Source: JAICMB01 sp035295125
GTDB lineage: Bacteria > Acidobacteriota > Terriglobia > Bryobacterales > Bryobacteraceae
Direction: 5' to 3'
Assembly (NCBI GenBank): GCA_035295125.1
Contig: DATGJP010000056.1
Coordinates: 165,051-229,050 of the forward strand
Length of the DNA: 64,000 bases
The notes beneath the pieces were generated by a model. That model worked only from the letters and a program-made list of their open reading frames with translations, made no database searches and had not been told where the DNA came from. How positions within the stretch are numbered: the stretch's first letter is position 1; every line of letters begins with the position of its first letter. A program made the translations under genes and the position numbers. Below, piece by piece: positions 42,104-51,289 of this stretch.

Positions 42104-43514
42104 GAGGCTCCGCCAGTATCGAGTCGGGCGTTTCGGACAGGACGCGCAAGTGGAAGCGATCCACGTAAGGCCGGTCTTCCAAGAGGAGAAGGTAATAATC
42201 AAACCCGGGCTGTCGCGGATTCTGTCCCATCCGTTCCAGCCAGGTCCAGCGGTTGGCATCGCGGTAGAAGTTGACCATGTATTGGAAAACGGAGGAGCCG
42301 CCGAGCCGCACGGGTTTCCCCGAAACGTGACTGCGAATCGTCGCCAGGTGCCCTTTGACGTCGTCGGCAAAGGGCCACTCTACGAACGGGCCACTGTGGA
42401 GTTCGAGCCCATAGGCAATGACGACGAGGCCCATCGCTAGGGCAGCAGGAATGGCGATGGCTTTAATGGCGACATCCCAATCCCAAACGAGATCGATGGC
42501 TGCGACCACCGCAAGCGGGAACAGAAATATCAGGTAGAGGCCGGTCCGATCGTAGGGATATAGCAGATGGAAGAACTGGTGACCGAGCACTAAAAACAAA
42601 ACAGCGGTGACCAGCGAACCCGCCGCGAACTGCAGCAGGCCGATTGGCGCGCGGGTGCGCAGACTCCAGAGCCACAACAATGCGATCACGCCGAGCATGG
42701 CGGGAAATAGCCAGAATGAAGCTGCCCGGATTTTGGTGTGGTACGGGACGGTGTCGTCCGGGGTGATGGGCGCCTTTCCGGTGTAGAGCAGCGAGATATC
42801 GCAGAGGTCCATGATGCAACCCCGCAGGTCCTGATTGCCGAAGTAGAACTGCTCCCTGGCGACAGAAGAGAGCGGCACGGCGAGCAGCAGAGCAGCCGGC
42901 AGGATCCCGGCAAGGCAATAGCGTATCGCTGGTCGCACAGGCCTATTCTGGCGGCGGAGCATGAGCAGGACCGTCAAGGCGAGCCCCACGCCGGGAATCG
43001 CGAAGGTCAGGTTGGCGGCCACACATAGGCCCAGCGTGACGCCTGCGATTAAGAGATCGCGCGTGCGGTGTTCTCGAAAGAACCTAAGGCCGTAGTACAA
43101 GGACCACGTGAACAGCGCCAGCGCGATGCCGTAGCCTCGCGCGAGCGACATGTGGTCGAGCAGCAGAGGGTTCAATGCGAGCAGCCCGATGGTCAAGGCT
43201 GCGAAGGCCTGGCGCCGGAAGGCGTAAAACGACAGCCGCCAGATGCCGAGAAAATAAAAGAACGCGCCAATCAGCGAAGGCAGCCGGATGGCCAGTTCCG
43301 ATCGCCCAAACGTATGCACCGCGCGGTAGGCCAGGAGTGTCTGCAAGACGTGATTGGCGGAGTCGTACCTGATCGTGAAGACTTCGCCGGGACGCTTGCC
43401 CTGAATGTACTTCTGGTAGACGTACGCTTCGTCGACAGTGATGGCCTGCTTCGCCGCGCGATAAGCGCACAGAGCGAACAGGGCCAGCAGAGCCAGCGCC
43501 GCTGCGTACTTCAT
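42054..43514 (-). CDS. ArnT/PMT-type membrane glycosyltransferase-like protein
   Basis: 486 residues with about eleven membrane helices. After the first helix comes ITVDEAYVYQKYIQGK, with the DE pair that marks GT39/GT83-type dolichyl- or polyprenyl-phosphate-sugar transferases, then SANHVLQTLLAYRAVHTFGRSELAIRLPSL near residue 75. The C-terminal periplasmic part is soluble (PFVEWPFADDVKGHLATI...). Probably transfers a sugar to lipid or protein at the membrane. Its ATG (43514) overlaps the permease stop by four bases (ATGA). So it belongs to the padR-permease operon. Confidence 0.75.
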   Translation of the reverse strand: MKYAAALALLALFALCAYRAAKQAITVDEAYVYQKYIQGKRPGEVFTIRYDSANHVLQTLLAYRAVHTFGRSELAIRLPSLIGAFFYFLGIWRLSFYAFRRQAFAALTIGLLALNPLLLDHMSLARGYGIALALFTWSLYYGLRFFREHRTRDLLIAGVTLGLCVAANLTFAIPGVGLALTVLLMLRRQNRPVRPAIRYCLAGILPAALLLAVPLSSVAREQFYFGNQDLRGCIMDLCDISLLYTGKAPITPDDTVPYHTKIRAASFWLFPAMLGVIALLWLWSLRTRAPIGLLQFAAGSLVTAVLFLVLGHQFFHLLYPYDRTGLYLIFLFPLAVVAAIDLVWDWDVAIKAIAIPAALAMGLVVIAYGLELHSGPFVEWPFADDVKGHLATIRSHVSGKPVRLGGSSVFQYMVNFYRDANRWTWLERMGQNPRQPGFDYYLLLLEDRPYVDRFHLRVLSETPDSILAEPLTPSREGDKSAVLSAP

Positions 43515-46150
43515 TCCTGACGCAAAGCGATCACCGGATCGACCGATGACGCCCGCCGGGCGGGAATCCAAGCCGCCGCCACCGCAGTGAAAGCCAGCAC
43601 GGCGATGGAAACCCCCATTAGCCGGGGGTCATAAACGCTAACCCCGAACACCAGTCCCGTCAAAACACGTCCCATCGCGATGGTGAGGCCAAGTCCGGCG
43701 ACGATCCCTGCAACCACGATTGCCAGGGCCTGCCGCAATACGAGCCAGCGGATTTGTGAGCGAGCGGCGCCGAGCGCGACCCTCACGCCGATCTCGGCGG
43801 TTCGTCGAGCGACATGATACCCCAGCACGCCGAACAAGCCGACGGCGGCAAGAATCAATCCCAGCACTCCGAAAGCACTGCTGAGCCAGGCCAGCAGAAT
43901 ATTCTCGATCAGCGCGTCTTTTCTAGCGACGTCTACCGTGATGTAGTGCTCGACGAATTCGCGACCCAATCCCTGAACAGCACGGGTTAACGCCGAAGCA
44001 GGAAGCGGAGCCGTCCCCGCGGTTCTTACCAACAAAGCCGGATATCGCTGCCGATCCGGCTGCTCCCAGAAGTTCAGATAAATCGTGAGCGGAGTGCGGT
44101 CGTCGGGGTTTTCCAGGCTGAGCTGCGCGTCGCCGGCGATTCCGATCACTTTCACGACCTGCTCATCGGTCCCGATCCGAATGTGCTGGCCAATAATCCG
44201 GTCACCGCCAAACAACTTTGCCAGCGAGAGGCTGATCACCGCAGTGCGTTCGCTGCGCGGCTGTTCGTCCAAGGAAAACGCGTCGCCGGCGACAATTGGA
44301 ATGCGCATTGTTTCGAAGTAGCGGGCACTGACTGCGGCGGGATGCGAGTGCAGTTCTGTGGGTGCGGCCGTGTTCTCCACGGCGCTGACCGGCTGGTACC
44401 AGGTCATGGTCCACAGCGGCGCGAAACTCGCCAGGCATGTAGACGAGGTTCCCGGAATATTGCCAACCGATCGGATCAAGTCACGATAGTAGGCGTCGAG
44501 AGGCTTGCTGCCATAGCCGCCCGATAAGGGTGAGAGCAGCCCTTCGGCCAAGCCGCGCGTTTCGAAACCCAAATCCATCGTATAGAGGCGCTGGATGGAG
44601 GAATCGAACAGGCTGCTTCCGGCGACCAGCGCCAGCGTCAGGGCGACTTGTACCGCAAGCAGGATCTTCTGATGTCGCATGGCCGAGCCGACTACGCCAC
44701 GTCCCGTGCCAGCGCCCGCCAAACGGCCCTGCAACCGTAACGTTTGCCACAGCGGCGCAGCCGTCAGTACAGCGGCGACAACCGCAAGCAACCCCAGGAC
44801 AAAGATCGCTGTGCTCGAATCGAACGAGTTGTTCACGCTAAAGCCGGTGAACATCGCGCCGGTATTCGAGAGAATCATGCGGCTCGCCCACGTGGCCAAC
44901 ACCAGACCAGTGGCCGAACCCGCGAGTACCAGGAGCGCGATCTCCGCCGCCACCAGCCGGACCAGCGACGCTTTGCTTGCTCCCAGCGCCACGCGAACCG
45001 AGATTTCTTTTTGCCGATGGAGCCCGCGGCCCAACATGAGCGTTGTCAGATTGACACAGGCGATCAGAAGGACCGAACCGCAGATCCCGAGGACGACGTA
45101 GAGCGGTTGCCCGAAGCGTTCGCGCAGCATCCAGTCGACACCGGTCCTGGCGGAGGCGACCACCAGGCGGCGAGCGAAGTAATCGCGCCGCTGTGCCTCG
45201 TTGTAGCGCATTGGCACGCTCTCCTGAAGGAGTTGTTGCGCGATTACTGCGATGCGCGACTGCACCTGCCGTTCGGAGATGCGTGGCGCGCGCCGGGCGA
45301 AAATGCTGACCCAGTAATAGATGGGTTTACTGGATGTGGAAGGCGGACCGAACTGTTCCAGCGGAACAATGAGACCCGGTGGAAAGCCCAGCAGCAGTCC
45401 CGTGAACTTCGCTTGCGTGACTCCAATGATGGTGAAGACCGAGCCGTTCGTCTGAATCGTCTTGCCGACGACGTTCGGATCTGCGTTGAAGGTGCTTTTC
45501 CACAACGAATCGGTTAGAAGTGCGACGCGTTCGGCTCCCGGCTTGTCGGACTCGAGGGAAAACGTATGCCCGATTTGCGTGTGAATTCCGAGGGATTCGA
45601 AACAGTCGCCGGTCATGGCGAGGGTGCCGACGCTGCGGGCGACACCGTCGAATTCGGTGGTCATCCGTGGAGTGGTGAACCCGCAGACTCCGTGGAAAAC
45701 TGATTCGGCTCGCAGACGGTCGAGAACTTTTGACGGAATCCCGTTGGTACGACCCTGCTTGTCAAGAGAGGCGATATTGACCAGCTCCGCCGGCCGGTCC
45801 ACAGGCAGTTCCCGTAGGAATAAGACGTCGATCAGGCTGAACACCGCGACATTCGAGCCTATCGCGAGCGTCAACACCAGAATTGCAACGGCGCTGAAGC
45901 CCGGGCTTTTGCGCAAGCAGCGGATCGCATAGGTCAGATCGTGGAGGAGTATCGCCCACCACTGACCGAAGTGCACGTCGCGGCACTCTTCCTTGACCTG
46001 GTCTGACCCGCCGAACAACAACCGGGCGCGCCGGTGCGCATCCTCCCTCGACATTCCGCTGCGGATGAAGTCCGCGATCTGGCGGTCGAGATGATCCTGC
46101 AACTCGGCGTCGAGTTGCGCTTCAATTTTGTTTCTGCGCCTTCCGAACAT
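43511..46150 (-). CDS. acidobacterial duplicated orphan permease, copy 2 (with prefix domain)
   Basis: 879 residues. It begins with the permease-prefix region (NKIEAQLDAELQDHLDRQIADF, then RSGMSREDAHRRARLLFGG) typical of PadR-linked copies, then YAIRCLRKSPGFSAVAILVLTLAIGSNVAVFSLI and two MacB-like periplasmic units separated by GSVLLIACVNLTTLMLGRGLHRQKEIS near residue 370. It ends in three helices and VDPVIALRQE. No ATPase gene is adjacent. Three bases separate it from padR upstream; it overlaps the glycosyltransferase-like gene downstream by four. Confidence 0.9.
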   Translation of the reverse strand: MFGRRRNKIEAQLDAELQDHLDRQIADFIRSGMSREDAHRRARLLFGGSDQVKEECRDVHFGQWWAILLHDLTYAIRCLRKSPGFSAVAILVLTLAIGSNVAVFSLIDVLFLRELPVDRPAELVNIASLDKQGRTNGIPSKVLDRLRAESVFHGVCGFTTPRMTTEFDGVARSVGTLAMTGDCFESLGIHTQIGHTFSLESDKPGAERVALLTDSLWKSTFNADPNVVGKTIQTNGSVFTIIGVTQAKFTGLLLGFPPGLIVPLEQFGPPSTSSKPIYYWVSIFARRAPRISERQVQSRIAVIAQQLLQESVPMRYNEAQRRDYFARRLVVASARTGVDWMLRERFGQPLYVVLGICGSVLLIACVNLTTLMLGRGLHRQKEISVRVALGASKASLVRLVAAEIALLVLAGSATGLVLATWASRMILSNTGAMFTGFSVNNSFDSSTAIFVLGLLAVVAAVLTAAPLWQTLRLQGRLAGAGTGRGVVGSAMRHQKILLAVQVALTLALVAGSSLFDSSIQRLYTMDLGFETRGLAEGLLSPLSGGYGSKPLDAYYRDLIRSVGNIPGTSSTCLASFAPLWTMTWYQPVSAVENTAAPTELHSHPAAVSARYFETMRIPIVAGDAFSLDEQPRSERTAVISLSLAKLFGGDRIIGQHIRIGTDEQVVKVIGIAGDAQLSLENPDDRTPLTIYLNFWEQPDRQRYPALLVRTAGTAPLPASALTRAVQGLGREFVEHYITVDVARKDALIENILLAWLSSAFGVLGLILAAVGLFGVLGYHVARRTAEIGVRVALGAARSQIRWLVLRQALAIVVAGIVAGLGLTIAMGRVLTGLVFGVSVYDPRLMGVSIAVLAFTAVAAAWIPARRASSVDPVIALRQE

Positions 46151-46153
46151 GGC

Positions 46154-46486
46154 TTACTCCGCGGTTTCCAGGATTAGACCGACCGCTCCCGCAAGCCGGT
46201 TCCAGTTCGATTGCTCGATTTTCAGTTGTTTTCGGCCCTCCGCCGAGAGGGTGTAAAATTTCGCCTGCCGCCCGTTGTCGGATTCGCCCCAATCGGCACG
46301 CAGCCAGCCGCGCTTTTCCAGGCGGTGCAGGGCGGGATAGAGCGAGCCCTGTTGTACCTGTAGGACGTCCTTCGAAATCTGCTGGATGCGTTGGGAGATT
46401 CCGTAGCCATGGATGGGGCCCAGGGCCACGACCTTGAGGATCAGCAGGTCGAGTGTTCCTTGCAGCAGGTCGGATTTGGTGGTCGT
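46154..46486 (-). CDS. PadR-family transcriptional regulator with ACG start
   Basis: 110 residues when started at ACG 46486 (M)TTKSDLLQGTLDLLILKVVA..., matching the normal PadR N-terminus. AGGAGA (46498-46493) lies seven bases upstream. The promoter at 46510-46538 places transcription start near 46503. No ATG/GTG/TTG in frame lies between that start and the first helix; the next in-frame start is GTG 46429, which would remove the first 19 residues. Winged-helix core: IHGYGISQRIQQISKDVLQVQQGSLYPALHRLEKRGWLRADW. The gene is followed 3 bp later by a permease with a PadR-type prefix domain, so it likely controls that operon and itself. Confidence 0.8.
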   Translation of the reverse strand, partial: TTTKSDLLQGTLDLLILKVVALGPIHGYGISQRIQQISKDVLQVQQGSLYPALHRLEKRGWLRADWGESDNGRQAKFYTLSAEGRKQLKIEQSNWNRLAGAVGLILETAE

Positions 46487-46509
46487 GGGCTCTCTCCTAG
46501 ATACTCTAC

Positions 46510-46538
46510 ATATTAAGGGGCGAGCGGGGAATTTGCAA
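46510..46538 (-). promoter_or_regulatory. padR operon promoter
   Basis: Reading leftward: -35 TTGCAA (46538-46533), 17-base spacer, -10 TAATAT (46515-46510). Predicted transcription start near 46503, giving a leader of about 17 bases that contains the Shine-Dalgarno and ends at the ACG start. Confidence 0.7.
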
Positions 46539-46541
46539 GGC

Positions 46542-46582
46542 GGCGGGTTCGCAACCCCCCGCAGGCTGTCAGCCCTGCGTCA
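46542..46582. repeat. paired-hairpin repeat, copy C (diverged)
   Basis: On the minus strand, the same order of palindromes as copies A and B (GCAGG-CTGACAG-CCTGC, then GGGGGGTTGCGAACCCGCC) with several substitutions and one insertion. It lies between the guanine deaminase stop and the padR promoter. Confidence 0.65.
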
Positions 46583-47878
46583 CAACAACGTTCCTGCCAC
46601 GTACACTTCGGCGATATCTTCGGCGGCGGCCAGGGTAAAAACGGCGGATAACAGACGCTCAGGGGACTCAGAGCGCTCGCGAATGACCGCTAGCGGCGTG
46701 CCCTCGCGCGGTCGCAGGACAACGAAATCGGCGGCTTTGCCCACCGTGAAATCGCCGATTTCATCCTTCAAACCCAGTGCCTCCGCGCCGGCTCGCGTCG
46801 CCAGATACAACAGATGCTCAGGATGGAGCAGGAAGGGCTCGGGCGCGAGCCGTTGCACCAGGTAAGCTTGCAGCGCTTCCTTCAACATCCCAAAGCCGAT
46901 GCCGCCCCCGACGTCCGTTCCGAGCGCGAAGCGGACCCCGGCGGCCAGGTGCCGGCGCAGAGGAAAAATTCCGCTGCCTAACGCGGCATTGCTGCAGGGA
47001 CAATGGGCAATTGAGGCTTTGTGCTGTGCGACTCGCTGCAACTCGAGGTCAGTAGAGTGGACGTTATGACCCAGGATTGACAACGGCCCGACCAGTCCGA
47101 ACCGCTCGTAGACGGCGAGGTAGTCGCCGGCCCAGGGGAACAGGCGGCTGGTCTCGATCACCTCGTGCACGTTTTCGTTCAGGTGTGTTTGGACTCGCAG
47201 ATCGGGGTGCTCGCGCAGAAGCGTCTGGCAGACCTCGAGAATCGCCTCTGACGCGGAAATTGCGAAACGAGGCGTAACCGAATAAAGGAGCCGCTGCTTA
47301 CCGTGGAATTGCGCGATCAGGTGCTTGCTCTGGTCGTAGGCTTCCTGCGGTTTCAGGTGCAGCTCCGGGCGCAGGAGCCGATCCGACAGCACGAGTCCGC
47401 TGGCGATTCGGACGCCTTTGCGGGCCGCCGCTTCGAAGAGTGCCGCGGTGGCGGGGGCAAAGTGCGCGGCGTACACGGCGGCCGTGGTTGTCCCATGCGC
47501 AGCCAACGCGTCGATAAACTCGGCCGCAACCGCGCGAGCGTAGTGCAGGTCGGCGAATTTGGCTTCTTCGGGCAGTGTGTTTTCCTGGAGCCAATCGAGC
47601 AGCGAATAGCCAAGCCCACCCAGGATCCGGATCTGAGGGTAATGAACGTGCGTGTCGATGAAGCCGGGCAGGAGCAGGGCGGGACGAAGATCGCGCGTGC
47701 GGGATTCGGGATACTTTGCCTGCACCCCGGCATAGTCCCCGCATGCCGCGACACGTCCGTCTACAATGAGCAAGCCGCCGTCGGCGTGTATCTCGAGCGC
47801 GTCTTCGAAGAGGAACGGATCGCGTGGCGTATGAAACACAGCGGCCCGTAGTAGTACGCCTTTATGCTCGGCCGCCAT
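46580..47878 (-). CDS. guaD: guanine deaminase
   Basis: 432 residues of the amidohydrolase superfamily. The metal site begins at LLPGFIDTHVHYPQ near residue 70 (HxH), His in VQTHLNENVHEV near residue 232, His in GHNVHSTDLEL, and the metal-binding Asp in ALGTDVGGGIGFGML near residue 320. The PQ after HVHY and the SLLDWLQENTLPEE segment are typical of guanine deaminase, which converts guanine to xanthine. It could also act on a related purine. Single gene between the padR operon and a rightward receptor. Confidence 0.87.
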   Translation of the reverse strand: MAAEHKGVLLRAAVFHTPRDPFLFEDALEIHADGGLLIVDGRVAACGDYAGVQAKYPESRTRDLRPALLLPGFIDTHVHYPQIRILGGLGYSLLDWLQENTLPEEAKFADLHYARAVAAEFIDALAAHGTTTAAVYAAHFAPATAALFEAAARKGVRIASGLVLSDRLLRPELHLKPQEAYDQSKHLIAQFHGKQRLLYSVTPRFAISASEAILEVCQTLLREHPDLRVQTHLNENVHEVIETSRLFPWAGDYLAVYERFGLVGPLSILGHNVHSTDLELQRVAQHKASIAHCPCSNAALGSGIFPLRRHLAAGVRFALGTDVGGGIGFGMLKEALQAYLVQRLAPEPFLLHPEHLLYLATRAGAEALGLKDEIGDFTVGKAADFVVLRPREGTPLAVIRERSESPERLLSAVFTLAAAEDIAEVYVAGTLL

Positions 47879-47992
47879 CGCTTCCCTCGTTCATAGAATT
47901 GAAATGCAGAGGTGGTATGATCTCTCCTACAGTCTAATCAGGTCTGGCGCATGGCCGTATTGCGTGCGTCGTGTGTCGTTTCGCCCTGATCC

Positions 47993-48012
47993 CCCGCAGG
48001 GCTGCGGGTTTT
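47993..48012 (+). promoter_or_regulatory. short hairpin plus T-run in receptor leader
   Basis: CCCGCA (47993-47998) pairs with TGCGGG (48003-48008) with a four-base loop, followed by TTTT (48009-48012). It lies 37 bp before the receptor ATG, so it could be an attenuator, or a weak terminator of leftward read-through from outside. Confidence 0.35.
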
Positions 48013-48049
48013 ACCAAAATTGTCGTACCTCACTTGTAAGGAGAATTGA

Positions 48050-51000
48050 ATGAGGTTTCAAAGCAGGCTAGCCGTAGTTGGAACAGTTCTCATCGCGTGT
48101 TTCTCTCACGCTGCGTTCGGCCAAACGGCGGGCGCCGGAACTATTACGGGAACGTTGACGGATCAACAATCGGCCGTTGTGCCGGAAGCGAGTGTGGTCA
48201 TCCACAACACGGATACCGGTGTTGACCGAACGGTGGCCAGCAATGGCGCAGGTCTCTATTACGTTACCTTCCTGCAGCCAGGCCACTACCAAATCACGGC
48301 GACTAAGCCTGGTTTTGCCAAGGTAGTGCGTAAGGATCTGCTGCTGCAGGTGGGACAGACCCTCACGATCGATATTCAGATGCCCTTGCAAACGACGCAG
48401 GAGACCGTAACGGTAGCGGGTGAGGAACCGCTGGTCGATACCGAGAAGACCGAACTCTCGCAAGTGGTCAGCACGGGCCAGGTGGAGAACCTGCCGATCG
48501 CCGGGCGGCGCTGGGAAACCTTCGCCTTGCTGACTCCGAACGTGACAAACGACGGCGGCACCGGGCTGGCGTCATACCGCGGCATTTCGGCGCTCTATAA
48601 CAGCAGCGCAGTGGACGGCGCGAATAACAACCAGGCGTTCTTCTCCGAGGCAAAAGGCCGCACGACAGTACCGTACGTGTACAGCATGGATTCCATCCAG
48701 GAATTCCAGGTGACGGCCAGCAACTACAGCGCGGAACTGGGGCAGGCGGCGGGTGGCGTGATTAACGCCGTAACGAAGTCGGGCACCAACCTCATTCACG
48801 GCGACTTGTTCTACTACCTCCGCTATCCAACGCTGAACGCCCTCGATCCGATTCAGAAGGCGGCCGGCATTTATACGCAGCCCATTCACCAGCAGCAGCA
48901 GTTCGGCGGCAGCGTCGGCGGCCCGTTGATCAAGGACAAGCTTTTCTACTTCCTGACATACGACGGTTCCCGCAAGGTTAATCCGATCAGTTACACGAGC
49001 AGCGCGAAATTCCCGTTGTCCTGCCCCGGGACGATTCCGGCGGCAACGTGCCTGGCGGCGAACAACTTCTTCAGTTCGCAACTGGGGGCTTTCCCGCGTT
49101 TTGCGGACCAGGACGTCGCGTTCGGCAAGATCGACTACCAGTTGAACAACAAGAATCACATCAACAGCTCGTTCAATTGGGACAACTTCCACTCGCCGAA
49201 TTCCTACAACACGGCCATCACGGCGGCCAATAACTCCCTGACTGCGAACGGTACGGCCGTGACGCACGAGCGCACCTTTGTGACGAGTTGGGACTCCACC
49301 ATCTCGAACACGATGATCAACAATCTGCGGTTTCAATGGTCTCGCGACCTGGAAATCATCAGCGCGAACGGGACGGCTCCCAGCGTTACGGTTTCGAACG
49401 TAATGGCGTATGGCATGCCGAACGCTCTTCCGCGGCCGGCCTTTCCCGATGAGCATCGCGACCAGATTTCGGACGTGTTCACCAGCACGCACGGCACGCA
49501 TACTTTCAAAGCCGGAGTGGACGTGAACGCGATTCACGAACTGTTGATCAACCTGTTCCAGGGCGGTGGCGTGTACACCTATTCGGGGACGAACGCCTTC
49601 CCGAATTGGGTTGCAGACGTGACCGGAACCAACCTCGGCGACAATTTAACGGGGCGGCACTTTACGACCTTCGTGCAGGTCAACGACCCGATTACACACG
49701 TCGGAAAGGACGATTTCTACGACAACGACTTCGATGCGTTTTTCGAGGACACCTGGAAGGTCACGCCGAAGCTGACCTTGAACCTGGGGGTTCGATACGA
49801 TCTGCAACTGATTCCGCAACCCGCAAAGCCGAACGTTGCGACTCCGCTGACGACGCTGTACACCTCCACCATCAACATCGACAAGAACAACTTTGCGCCG
49901 CGCATCGGACTGGCCTGGTCGCTGGGAAAAGGCACGGTTCTGCGCGCCGGCTACGGCATGTTCTACGCGAAGACGTCCAACAGCACTTTTTACGCGACGC
50001 GCGTTGAGAACGGCGTATTCCAGCAGACTTTCAACTGCAACACGACTACCTGTCCGGCGCTGACGTTCCCCAATCTTCCGTTTACTCCTCCGGGCGGCGC
50101 CCCCATAGCTCCGTTCTCGGGCGCCCTGACTCCGCAAGTGACGCCGTTCACGTTGTCGGCGGCCACCGCCACTACGCGCGGGCAGGTGCCGGACTGGGTG
50201 AATCCTCTGGTTCATGAGGGTGAGGTCAACTTCGAACGCGCTATTCCCGGGAGTATGACAGCATCGATCAGCTACGTTTTCAGCCGCGCGCTGCGCCTGC
50301 CGATGTTTGTCGACACCAACCTGCAGCCTGCTACAGCAACCAAGGCTTACGACATCACCAACACCGCCGGCGCGACGCAGAGTACTGTGACGGAGCCCTT
50401 CTATACGACACGCATCGATCCGACGGGTTCCATCCTGACCGGCTTCAGCGATGTGAACTCCTGGTACAACAGCATGGTGCTCAGCCTGCGGCGCCCCATG
50501 AGCCATGGGCTGGAGTTCATGGTCAACTACACGCTGGCGAAGGCCACCGACGGCGGGCAGGTGCCGGGACAGTTCGGCACGTTTAACGGAACCGACTCGG
50601 CGTTCGATCCGAAGAACCGCAAGCTGGAGTATGCGCGGTCGGACCTGGATCAGCGGCACCGCTTTGTCGGAAACGTCGTATGGGCGCCGCCTTATGCCAA
50701 GAAGCTTTCGAACACTGCCATGCGGCTACTACTCGATGGCTGGAACTTCTCGACCATCGTGGTGGCCTCCACGGGTCAGGCTGTGACAGGCGTCATTAAT
50801 GGATTCCCGTCGGGCGGACCGGATGGCGGACTGACCGGCGGCCTGGTGAACAACTCCGGCACGGGTACCGGCGGACGCGCGCCGGGAGTTCGCAATTCGT
50901 TCACCGGTCCCGGATACAAGGACGTCGATTTCCGGATTGGCCGTCAGTTCGCGATTGCCGAGCGGTATAGGCTCTCATTTGTCGGAGAGGCGTTCAACCT

Positions 51001-51190
51001 TTTCAACTTCACGAACATATACACGGTCAACAATACGGAATACAATTACTCGGCTGCCGGGTCGGGTGTATGCGCGGGACATACGAATGGCTGCCTGGTT
51101 GCGAACCCGGCATTCTTTGCTCCGCTGACGTCGAATAACAATTTGTCCGGCGCCCGGCAGTTGCAGATTTCGGCACGATTTACGTTCTAA
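48050..51190 (+). CDS. Oar-like TonB-dependent receptor with carboxypeptidase-regulatory domain, copy 2
   Basis: 1046 residues. ATG 48050 has AAGGAG six bases upstream. Signal peptide RLAVVGTVLIACFSHAAFGQ. Carboxypeptidase-regulatory-like domain at about 30-110 (ITGTLTDQQSAVVPEASVVI), plug at about 120-240 (LPIAGRRWETFALLTPN), then the barrel to a C-terminal ARFTF. Ligand unknown. The downstream GH3 beta-glucosidase suggests a glycan ligand. A hairpin separates the two genes, so expression may be partly independent. Confidence 0.9.
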   Translation: MRFQSRLAVVGTVLIACFSHAAFGQTAGAGTITGTLTDQQSAVVPEASVVIHNTDTGVDRTVASNGAGLYYVTFLQPGHYQITATKPGFAKVVRKDLLLQVGQTLTIDIQMPLQTTQETVTVAGEEPLVDTEKTELSQVVSTGQVENLPIAGRRWETFALLTPNVTNDGGTGLASYRGISALYNSSAVDGANNNQAFFSEAKGRTTVPYVYSMDSIQEFQVTASNYSAELGQAAGGVINAVTKSGTNLIHGDLFYYLRYPTLNALDPIQKAAGIYTQPIHQQQQFGGSVGGPLIKDKLFYFLTYDGSRKVNPISYTSSAKFPLSCPGTIPAATCLAANNFFSSQLGAFPRFADQDVAFGKIDYQLNNKNHINSSFNWDNFHSPNSYNTAITAANNSLTANGTAVTHERTFVTSWDSTISNTMINNLRFQWSRDLEIISANGTAPSVTVSNVMAYGMPNALPRPAFPDEHRDQISDVFTSTHGTHTFKAGVDVNAIHELLINLFQGGGVYTYSGTNAFPNWVADVTGTNLGDNLTGRHFTTFVQVNDPITHVGKDDFYDNDFDAFFEDTWKVTPKLTLNLGVRYDLQLIPQPAKPNVATPLTTLYTSTINIDKNNFAPRIGLAWSLGKGTVLRAGYGMFYAKTSNSTFYATRVENGVFQQTFNCNTTTCPALTFPNLPFTPPGGAPIAPFSGALTPQVTPFTLSAATATTRGQVPDWVNPLVHEGEVNFERAIPGSMTASISYVFSRALRLPMFVDTNLQPATATKAYDITNTAGATQSTVTEPFYTTRIDPTGSILTGFSDVNSWYNSMVLSLRRPMSHGLEFMVNYTLAKATDGGQVPGQFGTFNGTDSAFDPKNRKLEYARSDLDQRHRFVGNVVWAPPYAKKLSNTAMRLLLDGWNFSTIVVASTGQAVTGVINGFPSGGPDGGLTGGLVNNSGTGTGGRAPGVRNSFTGPGYKDVDFRIGRQFAIAERYRLSFVGEAFNLFNFTNIYTVNNTEYNYSAAGSGVCAGHTNGCLVANPAFFAPLTSNNNLSGARQLQISARFTF

Positions 51191-51203
51191 GCTCGGGAGA
51201 AAC

Positions 51204-51242
51204 CGAGGGACTTGCAGAAGCCGGAATTTTGCAAGCCCCTCG
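51204..51242 (+). terminator. hairpin between receptor and GH3 genes
   Basis: CGAGGGACTTGCA (51204-51216) and TGCAAGCCCCTCG (51230-51242) form a 13 bp stem with one A-C mismatch. No T-run. A partial stop or RNA stabiliser that could set different levels for the receptor and hydrolase. Confidence 0.5.
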
Positions 51243-51289
51243 AAACCGCTTGCGCCATCGCAGAGGGTTCACAATGGAAGTGAACCGTC

